Part shown: positions 35,119 to 45,304 of the stretch, one piece after another
Layout: each line of letters begins with the position of its first letter
Position numbering within the stretch: the stretch's first letter is position 1
NCBI GenBank assembly: GCA_015179125.1
Contig: WHVA01000201.1
Location: forward strand, 1-64,000
From: Gautieria morchelliformis
Taxonomy: Eukaryota > Basidiomycota > Agaricomycetes > Gomphales > Gomphaceae
Length of the DNA: 64,000 bases
Reading direction: 5' to 3'
Translations under genes and position numbers: made by a program
The notes under the pieces: model-generated
What the model was told of the DNA's origin: nothing
What the model saw: the letters and a program-made list of their open reading frames with translations, nothing else
The model's database searches: none

Positions 35119-36868
35119 TATGCCAGCATCGTCTGCTATGTACCCCTCATTTTCAGACTTTCGGAATACTCCAGTCTCGTCTCCCTCTGTGAAAAGCTCA
35201 CATTCTGTGCATTCTTCTATGTTATCTCCAACATCCCCTTACTCGGGCCATCTGGGTGTCGATGAAGTCAGTGCGCTTCGGCTGGAAACGTTTGCGCCCT
35301 ACCGCGAACGCATACGCACAGCGAAAATGATGTTGACTTGGGCACGCAGCGGTGAAAGGGTATATCACTGGTAAGTTACATTAATCACCGGGTTGGGATA
35401 CTGAGCACTCTCGCAGGCCATGCCATTTAGATAACCAGTTGTATGCCGACTACGAACTCCCGGATGCTTTCCGATCCTTGCACATCGAGCATCCACAGTG
35501 CCCATGTGCTACGCAAGAAACTGACCCAGAGGTCAATCATCCTTACGAAATATGGGTCGTACAAAGCGGTAGATACAAGGGTAAAGTGGCTGCTGCGTGT
35601 GCACAAAAATACCAGGCTTGCGGGTCATGGTGTAAGTATTCTCCAGGTTTGCGTCATAACTACAAATATTAACCGGGTTCAAGTCTGCTTGACAGATCTC
35701 ATTAAGGAAAACCCCGACCTGCCTGCAGAAGTCTATGAACTGAGACCGGAAGGTGATGTCGGCCCAGGTTCGCACTCTATAATATTGACCTCTTTAGTAC
35801 GCTTAAAGCAATTTCTTATAGGTCTTCCTCACTTTGACAGATATGGTCTTCTCCGCCTGGTGCATGCCACACCAAGTACGTCCCATTTCTATCATTTGCT
35901 CGCTCGGTACTCATGTAAGTGTAGCATCTCGCAGCGGCATTTCTACATCAAGTCCAATTAGTCCTCCACCTCCTTACCAGTTTAATCGGGGCAGAAGAGG
36001 TGGCTTCAGTGGCGGTAAAGTCTCCCATATGCATTTATTCAGCTACTTAAAATGCAATTGACAGTCACAAAAACCGCGAAGAAAGACTCCGGCATAAACA
36101 AAACCCTGCAGCGTCACCCAGCAAGTGTTGACGACCCATTTGTTGTCAGTCCCAGTCGTTCCACATCTCCATCTACACCTGGATCATCCTCGTTCTCCCT
36201 TCCGAACGTCTCTGAAGCACAATCCCATTCCTCTTTGTCAATGTTCACCCTTCCACAGCTCCCTCTTCCCTCGGAGGCTTTTTTCCATTCCAGCGATCTT
36301 CCGTTATCAAAAGGCCCTATAGTTCCCGATTCATCAAGGATGCCTCCGTCGAACCAGTTGGCTATGACCCACGGGTCAATAAGTACTCGCTCTCATCCTC
36401 AGTCACGTAAGTCATTCTGATATATCCTACTATAGTTATCAGCTAACAACCGTATTTTTAGCTACTATGAGTGACTATTCAGGCAGTATACCAACCACAC
36501 CTCGCTCCAGACATAACTTGCACGAAAGGGTAACTATCATGCCTGGTAAGTAACATTGATTCTTATCGGAAACAAGACTAACTTGTTTCCATCAAGGAGA
36601 CCGTATGTTCGGTGATACATCATGTCTGTGGGAGCCGCCTGACCCACATCTGGTAGCAGTTTACAACCGCCATGTGCCTCCTTTGCGTGGCTCTGAGCTG
36701 GAGGACGCACTTGCCGCCCTACGTTTGAACGAAGGGGTCAATAGTGCAACATTTTGGAGGATGTTTGATATGTGTAACTGTAATCAGTTCTTCACGAAGG
36801 AAGTCCTGCATTACGTGCATGGGCCGCAGTGCCCAGTGTGGGTTTACGGCAATAATCCTGCCATTTAG
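35119..36868 (+). CDS. MULE accessory gene with N- and C-terminal cysteine motifs
   Basis: At least six exons joined by short GT-AG introns. Exon 1 (ATG at 35119) is Ser/Pro-rich and ends at about 35370 with RERIRTAKMMLTWARSGERV. After an intron, exon 2 (from about 35418) reads PCHLDNQLYADYELP and HPQCPCATQ...VVQSGRYKGK...CAQKYQACGSWC, a Cys-x-Cys...Cys...Cys pattern reminiscent of GRF-type zinc fingers. The middle exons (about 35698-36535) are Ser/Pro-rich and low-complexity. The last exon (about 36599-36868) has FWRMFDMCNCNQFFTKEVLH followed by a further Cys, a CxC...H...C motif. The stop at 36866-36868 is convergent with the transposase stop at 37123. Function unknown; a DNA-binding helper of transposition, analogous to the second gene of plant MuDR, is inference. 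Confidence 0.7.
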
Positions 36869-37122
36869 TCTTTCATCTTGTTTTTCTTCCGTACTCTTGC
36901 TCTCCAACCCCCGCTCTCAAAGATTTCTTGAATGTCTGCTACTCTCCAACAATTTCTTGGATGTATATATGAGAGTAGCTACAAAGAATTGGAACTGCTT
37001 CTTGTCGTATTATAAAAACCCAGCCACATACGGAGAAGTATACATCATACACTTTGCGGAATAGGTTTCTTAGTACTATTAATTAAAAAATTTTGTGTTG
37101 AATAATTACGGACAAAGCTACC

Positions 37123-40100
37123 CTAACGGTCCGCATGCGATGCCTTGCGACGCTGGTTGCGTTCAGGAGAGGGAGGCAGCAGTCGCTTGACCGGCAACTC
37201 TGAAAGACCATCTGAGGTACCAAACACATGCTAGCATGAATAATATCAGCTCATTCTTTCCTTGTAGGATAGAGAGCACTTACACTATGAGTACTTGCTG
37301 TTGCTGGCACAGCTAGTGCACGCAACTCAGGCACAGTGGATTGGCCGGTCATCTGCCTAACACCTATAGCGAGCCTTGAACACACATCTTCAAGCTCGGA
37401 TAGGTCAGCGAGATCAGTTTGAGAGAGTGGGAAAATTGGGGTCTGATGTGCATCATCTAGAAGTGTAACTATTCCGTGAAGTTTGGGAAGGTTTACATGC
37501 ACAAAGTGCTTGATCTTATCAAGCACTTGGTGACAGACACCTTCGGTGGCAGTGGTACTTGACCCCTCGGGCTGAATAGGAAAACATAAATATATACCAT
37601 TTAGATCATTAGCCCAATTTGTTTTACTCACTTCATCTATCTTTTTGGTGTGGGAGTCACCGTCCGATTCTGAGCTGTCAATGTCAGACTCAGGCGGTTT
37701 GTGTGACTCGCTATCGTCATCCTCCATGGTTTGCAATAACCACGTGTTGGTGTGATTAGAAAGAGTCACTGATGCACTGGATGGTGCATCAGTGTGATCA
37801 TTGGTGGTATCAGGAGCAGCAGTGAGCAATGTCGTAGGTACTGTAAAGCACTGCCTATAGATGGTCCGCGCGTCATCTTCGTTTGTGGGGAAATGGAAAG
37901 GATAGGTCGCTGGGGCAAGTGATCCTGATTCGGTCAGCTTTGGAATCGCAAGCCGCAATGCCCACAAGTGCTTGCATGCACCACGGTTCTGACTGAAGGC
38001 TGGGCAAGAACAATAAGCCCAGCCATAAACATTCAGTCGCAAATCATAGTGTTTATGATCAGGCACTCGAATGTCAGCCAGGGCACTTGCACAGGTACCA
38101 TCGACTGTATAAGGATCTAAGCAGTGCACCCGGGACATGTGTGACTGTGAGAGATACGTAGCTTCAGTGATATTACGCTGTTTGTTTTCAGAAGTCCACC
38201 AGGCCACTGGGATGACCGGTGCAGGCAGTTGCTTTGGTGCAAACGGCTGAGTCTTTTGTCTCGCACCCAGATCAACGCCACCAGTCTGATCTCGGAAACA
38301 TTCTGAGAGCCATTGGTAGTATTCTGCTTCTGTGCTCCGGCGGTTGAAAATGCCTGGTAATATCCGTGTGATCAGCAGGAAAATAAATATATGCAAGCGC
38401 AGACGTTTGCCAGAGCACTGCCACCAGTGTATATGTTTCCGCTTCAGGATTGCATTGAAAGCCTCCAAATTGTTGGTTGTAGGTATGACACCTTCAATAG
38501 GGATTTTGAGTATTGCGGAAGCATGTGTGCGGCTTTTCTGAGACCAACCCTGCCAGAGGGAGACTGGCATCCATGTATTGGTAATATATTTGAGGTAATT
38601 TAAGCCAGCGCCGGCTGCTGCTACCATCTCCGGAAGCTCTTTCAAGTTGGTGAGCGCAAGCTTTTCTTGTGATATAATATTCTGCGCCGCTTCATAGTCA
38701 CCAGTGAGAAGTAGTCTGTATTTTATGAGATACAAATAATGCTACATAGGTATGAAACTACTTACTCCTCTTCCAGAACACAAATTCTAGCCTGAACATG
38801 TTGCTTTGGAAAGTTAGGTGTCTTTCCCATTCGGAGGACCTGTTTCCGATGATTGGACCAACACTGTCGAACATGAAACTTGCACAGAATTAACCATATC
38901 TTTGGCCAAATTTGGAGTAGTGCACCGCGCTCCTTTGTGTCAGTATCAGTGATAGCGACCAGCGGCGTAAATTTAATGCCGTCCTGACAACCCAGAGAGT
39001 CCCGCCATTCCTTTAGGAGATCAGACAGGATGCACATGTCGTAACCAGCATGTGTCGCTTTGTTGCCAGTAGGAGCAGAGAAAAGAAAGAATGCGAGTGG
39101 TACTCCCACTCTAGCCTCGTCAACACCAAGTGCGATGAATAGAAGGACACGACGGTCACATATACCAAATGTGCCATTGAATATCAGCTGTTTCTGGTGC
39201 GCTAACTTCCATGCTGCTCTTTTCATATCTTCGGTCTGAATGCAGATACACATCCTATCGTCTTTCACGACCCTTGCGTGATAATGAAACACTGCTGATG
39301 CAATGTTTGATTTGTATTCCGGCGAGTCTGGGTTGAGCCAGTTGTCCAAGTTGTACTGGGGAGCTTGTCCGACGTTTATTCCATGCAGCTTGGAATATTT
39401 TTGGTAGAGGGTACTGGAATCTGTTTGCAAAAACTGGTAGCGCACGTTTGCGGTCTTAGGATCAAACGTCGTTTGGCCAATATATAACTTGGCATGATAG
39501 AGCTCTTGGTTGCGAGCCTGAATGGCTGCAATGCTAGATTACAGATATAATATAGAATTCTGAATATACAAGAGAAATACTAACCTGGCACCATCATTCA
39601 ACTGAGCTAGTGCTACCTGCCAGACGTGCTCATGAAGTGGAATGCTTGGGAAGTGTTGCATTACTCTGTTACGACACCTGTCGTTGTGCGACAGGATCCC
39701 CGTGATTCGTCGTACTTGAAAGTTAGAAGTAAAGTATGTGACGTCTAAGTGAGCCAAACACGCCGTAAAATCGTAAGGTCCCTGGCGCCGCCATTCTTTT
39801 TCATTTATGTCGAGTCCTTTGGCTCTACGTCGCTGATCATGTTTCAACTTGTATGCATCAGTACTTGATCCGGATTGGCTTTTGTTTGTGTTAAAAAGGT
39901 TTATATTCCAGAGCTATAAACTATCCCCACCACTGTAGTAAGATGCGAGCGTACTTCTTAGTTCCATTTCCTCCGCGGGTGCTCCATCGTGTACTCCATC
40001 CATTCCCTAAATCCCCCAGGTTGCGCAGGTCTAGGCTTTGTTCTTGTAGTAGCTTCAATGCGGCCTGTTGCCAGTGTACATCCTCCGAAAAAAGTTGAAA

Positions 40101-40429
40101 CGTGTGAACTCGAGCATCGTATTGTCGCCGGATCTCTTCTTCTTGCCCTGGATCCACGAAGAGCATGTTGATATCAACCTGCAGCATTTGATACCAATTA
40201 GATGATGTCCAAAAATGTGCTAATCGAAGAACTTACTTTTACTTCACCTCCCCGCTGGATGATTGGTCTGCATGGTGCAGGTGGGATTTTGTTTGTCCAG
40301 CGGTCTGCACCTGGGAGCATGGAGAGGCGAGGGGAGCAGTAATGACCAGGAAGAAGTAGTGAGGAAGGATGGAATGAACTCGAAGACGTCCCACCAACGG
40401 CGTTTTGGTTTGCGAGCGTGACACATCAT
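37123..40429 (-). CDS. MULE transposase with SWIM zinc finger
   Basis: Minus strand. A likely N-terminal exon begins at an ATG near 40429 (MCHARKPKRRWWDVFEF), then VDINMLFVDPGQEEEIRRQY (40185 down), an intron (about 39900-39950), and KEWRRQGPYDFTACLAHLDV with HDQRRRAKGLD. The catalytic block (39445-38762) has LIFNGTFGICDRRVLLFIALGVD and AITDTDTKERGALLQIWP (listed separately from the helix CKFHVRQCW). The C-terminal block (38735-37251) has PTTNNLEAFNAILKRKH and a SWIM motif, YCSCPAFSQNRGACKHLW (about 38020-37965). A last exon ends at 37123 with KRLLPPSPERNQRRKASHADR. Unusual: the first catalytic position, normally Asp in a DGTF-like motif, reads Asn (NGTF, AAT). Otherwise the frame is sound across the introns I can place. 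Confidence 0.85.
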
Positions 40430-41883
40430 CGGACTCTCTAGCTACGCCATTGTCAACTTTCAACGGTCATTGAGTGGAATACGTACAGTGCTGTTCAAAA
40501 ACTGGTGTATTGCTCCACTCCTCCCAAACCCAAGCGAAGTCCGATGATTGAGGCTTGTACGCTTGCGATGGCTTTCTCCAAAAGGGAATGCATGGAACTG
40601 CGGATGTCGTGCGTCATGCCGGGTGTGGCGAAAGCTTCGACCAAATAGCTGGTGCTTCCGAAAGCCTGGCTTTATCCGCAGCTGACCAAGCTCATTGTTA
40701 GGGCATCAGACCCCTGTAACTAGCTTAACTAATGAGATTACAAACTCCAACCTACCCTCTTAATCGAGTAACGAGTTAGTTGTCTGATGCAGCATAGCAC
40801 GCAAAAGCAGCCTGAGTAACTTCCTTTACCAATTTCTCATTTTCCTTTTTCTTCCTCTGCTTCTGGTCCATCTTCTCTTTTCTCCTCTGATCCTCATCTG
40901 ACGAAGTGGTCGAATCATCGCTAGAGGCCGAGTGGTCGCGTATCCTATCTGGGCAGTCTCTGCGCATGTGGCCTCGCTTTCCGCACCGGAAACAGGTAAC
41001 ATTTCATTTCATGGCCTTTCCCTTTGCGTAGAGAACCATGGCATGATGTAGTTCCACATCGTTTACCATTAGTTGTTGCGATTCCTCGTTTATGAGGTGT
41101 GTAATGACCAGGTCAAGGCTGAGTTGGTCATCAGGGGTGGCATCCAGCGTGATAACAAAGTTCTCGTATGTCGGTGGCAAACCTAGCGTGAGGACTACGA
41201 TGGTGTCGTCGTCGGTGATCTTGGTGCCTGCCTCGGTGAGTTCATGTGCAAGGTGCCTCACAGCTGCAATCCAGGCGTGCATCGTTTGCATGTTATCCTT
41301 TCTCATCGAGAGGAAGCGTCGTCGTAGTGACAGACGTGTCGTGAAACCGTGGGCTCGGTGAACCTTCTCAAGGTTTTCCCAAATATCCTTTGGGTCATCG
41401 AAGCGCGTGTGCGGGAGCTGACCAGGTTCGACTCGAAGGATTATCTCAGCACGTGCTAACCTCTGCTTTTCTATCCATGCCTTAACGGTCTTTGAGGATG
41501 TAGATCCAGCGGGCTTCTCCTCTGTGCCATCCACAACATCCCAAAGTCCTTTGTAGCCAGGTAGGCCTCCATCTGATACTTCCAGTCAATATAGTTCGAG
41601 TCCGAGAGTTTCAAGAATAATGAATCACCGGCAGGCATGGCGAAGAATTTTGATTCCGCCTGTAGTCGATACAGGGCTTTTATGGTGCAACGGGAGATAC
41701 CCTCTCAACCCCAACAAACAACAGGGGGAGCATGTCTTACAATACCGAGGGGCCTATTGTTTAACTAAAGCGAACGGGCGGGGCCCATAACCTGTAGAGA
41801 TCGCAGTAGGGACGAAAACGGCAGCATATTACTAAGCAACTGTAACTAGCTTAACTAACGAGATTACAAACTCCAACACACCC

Positions 41884-43771
41884 ACCACACAATGCCCAAG
41901 GAGGCTGACCCCAAGCCAGGTCATCAACCAGAGCAATGGGGTCATATCCGCAAGAAATTGCATCAGAGCCAGACGCCGCGCGGGCAACGAGCCGGGCGTT
42001 TCTGACGACAAGGACATCCTGACTGATGCAGACCTCGCCGCCATGTACCCACAGCACCAAACCCCCAACAACGCCTCGCCGGCAACCCTGAATCTGAACA
42101 TCCCCACAACCTCGATCTCTAACAACCCCACCCAACCTCCGACCTCAACCCAACCCCCAACCCCCAACCAAATCCTGACACCACTGCAGCCCGCCTCGAC
42201 AACGACACCCACGGCACCTAACCCCAACCCCACAACAACGTACGCCTTCTGCAACGCGGATGCAGATGCCAATACACAACAGCCCAACAATCACATGATA
42301 CCCGCGCAACTCATAGCCATGGTCAAAGCGCGCATATATTCCACTATCCTTCTTCTTAAGCAAGTGATCGGGGACCCTTGTGTGAGATCAAGAACAACAT
42401 TAGGATACCTATTGGAGAGGTCGAAGCAATCAAGATATTGTTGGAACATGGAAGCTATGTACGGTGTGATGATTTTGAAGCACTCAGATTCTAGGGCAGT
42501 GGATCGCGCCGTGTGATCCTGCAAGGCATAGGGTACAGCAGTGAGGCGGGTGTCCCTCGGTGGTGGCGGTGCATGCTCCCGTGAGGTTGTATTTGAAGCA
42601 GACGGCTACTGAGTCTGTGTTGTAGAAGAGCTTCTTGTCCTTGGCTGTGACGTTGGTCTTGCGGTCGGCGTGACCGTGGAGTGAGGTGGAAGTGCATTGA
42701 ATCGAGATGTGCACATCGCTGAGGCCACATTTGAGGCAGAGCTTAGGCCTTGTGTCAGCATGGACCGTATAAGATTGGAGCTGGATCTCAAAACCACTAA
42801 GTCTATGAGGAAGTCAATCCGCTTAATCGACGCGTCTAACTTCATTGACGAGCGACAGCTAGATTTTGCACTGTTTAGCGAAGCATATCACAATTTCATC
42901 AGGTGCCTAGAACTGTGTATGGCCCCAGGCTCCAAATTGCCACTCGCATGGGCCGACCACTTCAACCGATGCAGTACCAACCCACGCATGAAATCTGCAT
43001 TCAAAACATTCCTGTACATGGATATCAAAATGCGCCAACAACTCTTCGATACCCCATTCTCTCCAGATACACACAGCATCGAATACTCAGATGCATGGCT
43101 GATCGCAGACAGGGAAGTAAATGAAGAGAGGCTTGCGGACATGATCAAGTCCTCAGTATGCACCGAGCTGGCAGGACACCCCCGCGGCATGCCCACCAGG
43201 AACAACTACCGCTACCAGCCCTATGGCGCCCCAGGCCCAAGCGACCAGGGCAACCCACGCCACAGCGGCAACCACCCCCCCGCGCCCTTTCGATCAAAGG
43301 CAGAGCACGCTCCCCACCCCCCCCCTCCCCCCACCAGCACCTCCATCCCACCTAACATGAAGTCCGCACTCGACCAGCCTAACATAATTGACGACCATCT
43401 ACAGGAAGAAATCGCCGCTGGCCGCATGTCGGGTCCCTTCACCATCGACGAGTCCCACACCATATTCGATGGCCACGTCCACACATCCCCACTAGGCTTG
43501 GTCCAGAAAGAACCCGGCTCCAACAAATGGTGTTTCTGTCAATGACATGCTCGACTCTGATGATTTCCCGACCCGCTGGGGCTCAGCCTGGCTCGTTGCA
43601 CAATATGTGAGTTTTCACTCCCGCCATTCCACCACCCACGCTGCGTACATCTGCGCACGAGCACCTGCTACATCAACCACACCCCACCTCATCCCATCCG
43701 CACCAACATATGCACACAGCCGCACATCCCTGCACACGCCGGGCCCATCCACATCCAATCAACAACCAACT
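41884..43771 (+). mobile_element. DIRS-type retroelement fragment 2
   Basis: A fossil element truncated in the reverse transcriptase. A proline/threonine-rich start (42043-42260) leads to a structural protein segment (42697-43250) with helical, gag-like character and a proline-rich tail. The first reverse transcriptase block follows (HTSPLGLVQKEPGSNKW, about 43478-43530, and DSDDFPTRWGSAWLVAQ, 43555-43605), matching the equivalent blocks in the DIRS element at 57014-57340. The sequence ends against the second Copia-type element. Broken, several interruptions, older than the insertions that split it. Confidence 0.65.
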
Positions 43772-45296
43772 GACAGTAGTTCCTCAATAAATTTTTGTGA
43801 GGAGTCATATGCGATGTCGTTCCGGTGTCGAGTATAACTATAACTCCTGAGGATGTGCTCAGATTGAAATTAGAGCACTCGTCAAAATTGGTGAAGGCAA
43901 GATGCCCATCACCACTTTCCTCAGAAGAGGACTCTTCTTCGGCAACATTCGCTTTTGCTTTACCCTTCTTCTTCTTCTTGGCTTTGGCTTTTTTCTTCTG
44001 ACGTGGTCCTTGACCTTCTTTACCACCTCCTTTAGCCCAGCAATTTTCGATAGAATGTCCAGGCTTTTTGCAGTTGGTGCATACATGCGCCTTCTGCGCC
44101 TTCTGGTCCTTCTTAGTATATGAACCAATAAACACCTGCTCTTCTTGCGGGAGTGTTTTCTTCCTGTCATACTGAGCCTTTAGTACCCTAATAATATTAT
44201 CAGGGACCAATGGCATCCCGCATTCTTCAAGCGAAGTGGTAAGGGCATTCATGACTGCCTCATAGGATGGTGGAAGTGACGCAAGGATGATGTCCATAAA
44301 TTCTTCTTCGGAAACTCTGGCTCCCATCTCATTAAGACGAGCATATAGGTCTTGGGCCTTGTCCAAATGATCTCTCAAGTCTCCATCCTCAGGACATCTC
44401 ATACTGCGGAGTTGTCTCTGCAGGCTGGTGAGGACCATCTTGGGCTTTTTGGTCATTTCATTGACCAATGCATCCCAAGTCTCTTTTGCTGTCTTCTGCT
44501 TCTGTAGCATCAGGGCTAATGACTCTGACACTGAGACGATGATTTGGGTCTTGGATTGTCCTCCAGCTTCTCCTCAGCCTTATCCATCTGAGTTTCCTCA
44601 GCTTCTGTAAGAATATGGCCTGGGGGCATAACTGGAGGATCAGGAGGTCGAGTGACTCTCCCTTCTACATGCTTGAGTAGATTTTTGGACTCGAAATAGC
44701 TGATGAGAGTGGCTCGCCACAATGGCCAATTACTTCCATCAGTAGCAAGCTTCTCAACACCCAATAGCTTCTCAGAAGTGTCTCCGGGGCCCATAACCCT
44801 GTAGAGGACAGGAATTATAGGCAGTAGGTATGGACTTGTTGCTCAAAAGAATAGACTAGAAAACAATTCACTCTCTCAGTGAATTTAGTTGTCACTATAA
44901 ATATATTATACACTACCTAGAAAACAATTCACTACAGAGGATTTCTAGGTTAATAAATCGAAAGAATGCTAGACTAATTTACTTGCCTCTCTCAGTGAAT
45001 TTAGTTGTCACTGAGAGAGGGGGAAACTGTTTCACTGCGCATGTACTACTACCCGGCCCTTTAGCGCCCAAGAGCTCGCGCGTCGAAGTCATTTCAGACT
45101 CCGCTGGGTGCAGCCGCTTGTGAAAGTAGGAATAACAAGATGAAATGGGGAGATAGGGAGTGAGTGGAAAATTTCGAAAATAACCAGAGAAATGGATGCA
45201 TGATACAAGAACAACATGAGAAGAAATTGAGAAAGCACACAACAAATTGGATATATTATGCTTGATTTTGGTGCAGGAGCATCAATGCACCCAACA
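43772..45296 (-). mobile_element. Copia-type LTR retroelement, 5' portion
   Basis: A fossil on the minus strand. The LTR at 44800-45296 (497 bases) starts TGTTGGGTGCATTG and ends CTCTACA. It is followed directly by GGGTTATGGGCCCC, a primer-binding-like motif, and by the gag start at 44794. Gag has a UBN2-like part (LVNEMTKKPKMVLTSLQ), a CCHC knuckle (CTNCKKPGHSIENC, about 44077-44036) and a lysine-rich tract, then the beginning of the protease (ILDTGTTSHMTPHKN, about 43838-43794). The remainder is missing, cut where the DIRS fragment begins. The other LTR is not in the window. Broken: truncated plus a few interruptions. Confidence 0.85.
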
Positions 45297-45304
45297 TGTC
45301 ATAG

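Larger units (their letters stand above)
34733..40713. mobile_element. MULE (Mutator-like) DNA transposon, complete ends
   Basis: 5981 bases. The terminal inverted repeats are about 75 bases (34733-34808 and 40639-40713), beginning GGGTCTGA(C/T)GCCCTAAC and agreeing at about 70 of 76 positions. A perfect 9-base target duplication CTGTAACTA flanks it (34724-34732 and 40714-40722), the size expected for MULEs. It contains two convergent genes: a SWIM-type transposase (minus) and an intron-rich second gene (plus). It inserted into the 86-base LTR of the Copia-like mini element, and removal of MULE plus one TSD copy restores an LTR matching the intact one at 41793-41878. Confidence 0.95.
34677..41878 (-). 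mobile_element. Gag-only mini LTR element (Copia-like), split by a MULE
   Basis: Oriented on the minus strand. The 5' LTR is 41793-41878 (86 bases, TGTTGGAGT...CTCTACA). The 3' LTR is in two parts, 34677-34732 and 40723-40752, because a MULE sits in it. CACCC flanks the whole unit at 34672-34676 and 41879-41883. The internal region (40753-41792, about 1040 bases) holds only a Copia-type gag with a UBN2-like segment (IWENLEKVHRAHGF, 41385-41344) and a CCHC knuckle (CFRCGKRGHMRRDC, about 40990-40955). Protease, integrase and reverse transcriptase have no room. The two LTRs differ at about 4 of 86 positions, so it is moderately young. The gag is broken at about one or two points. Confidence 0.85.
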
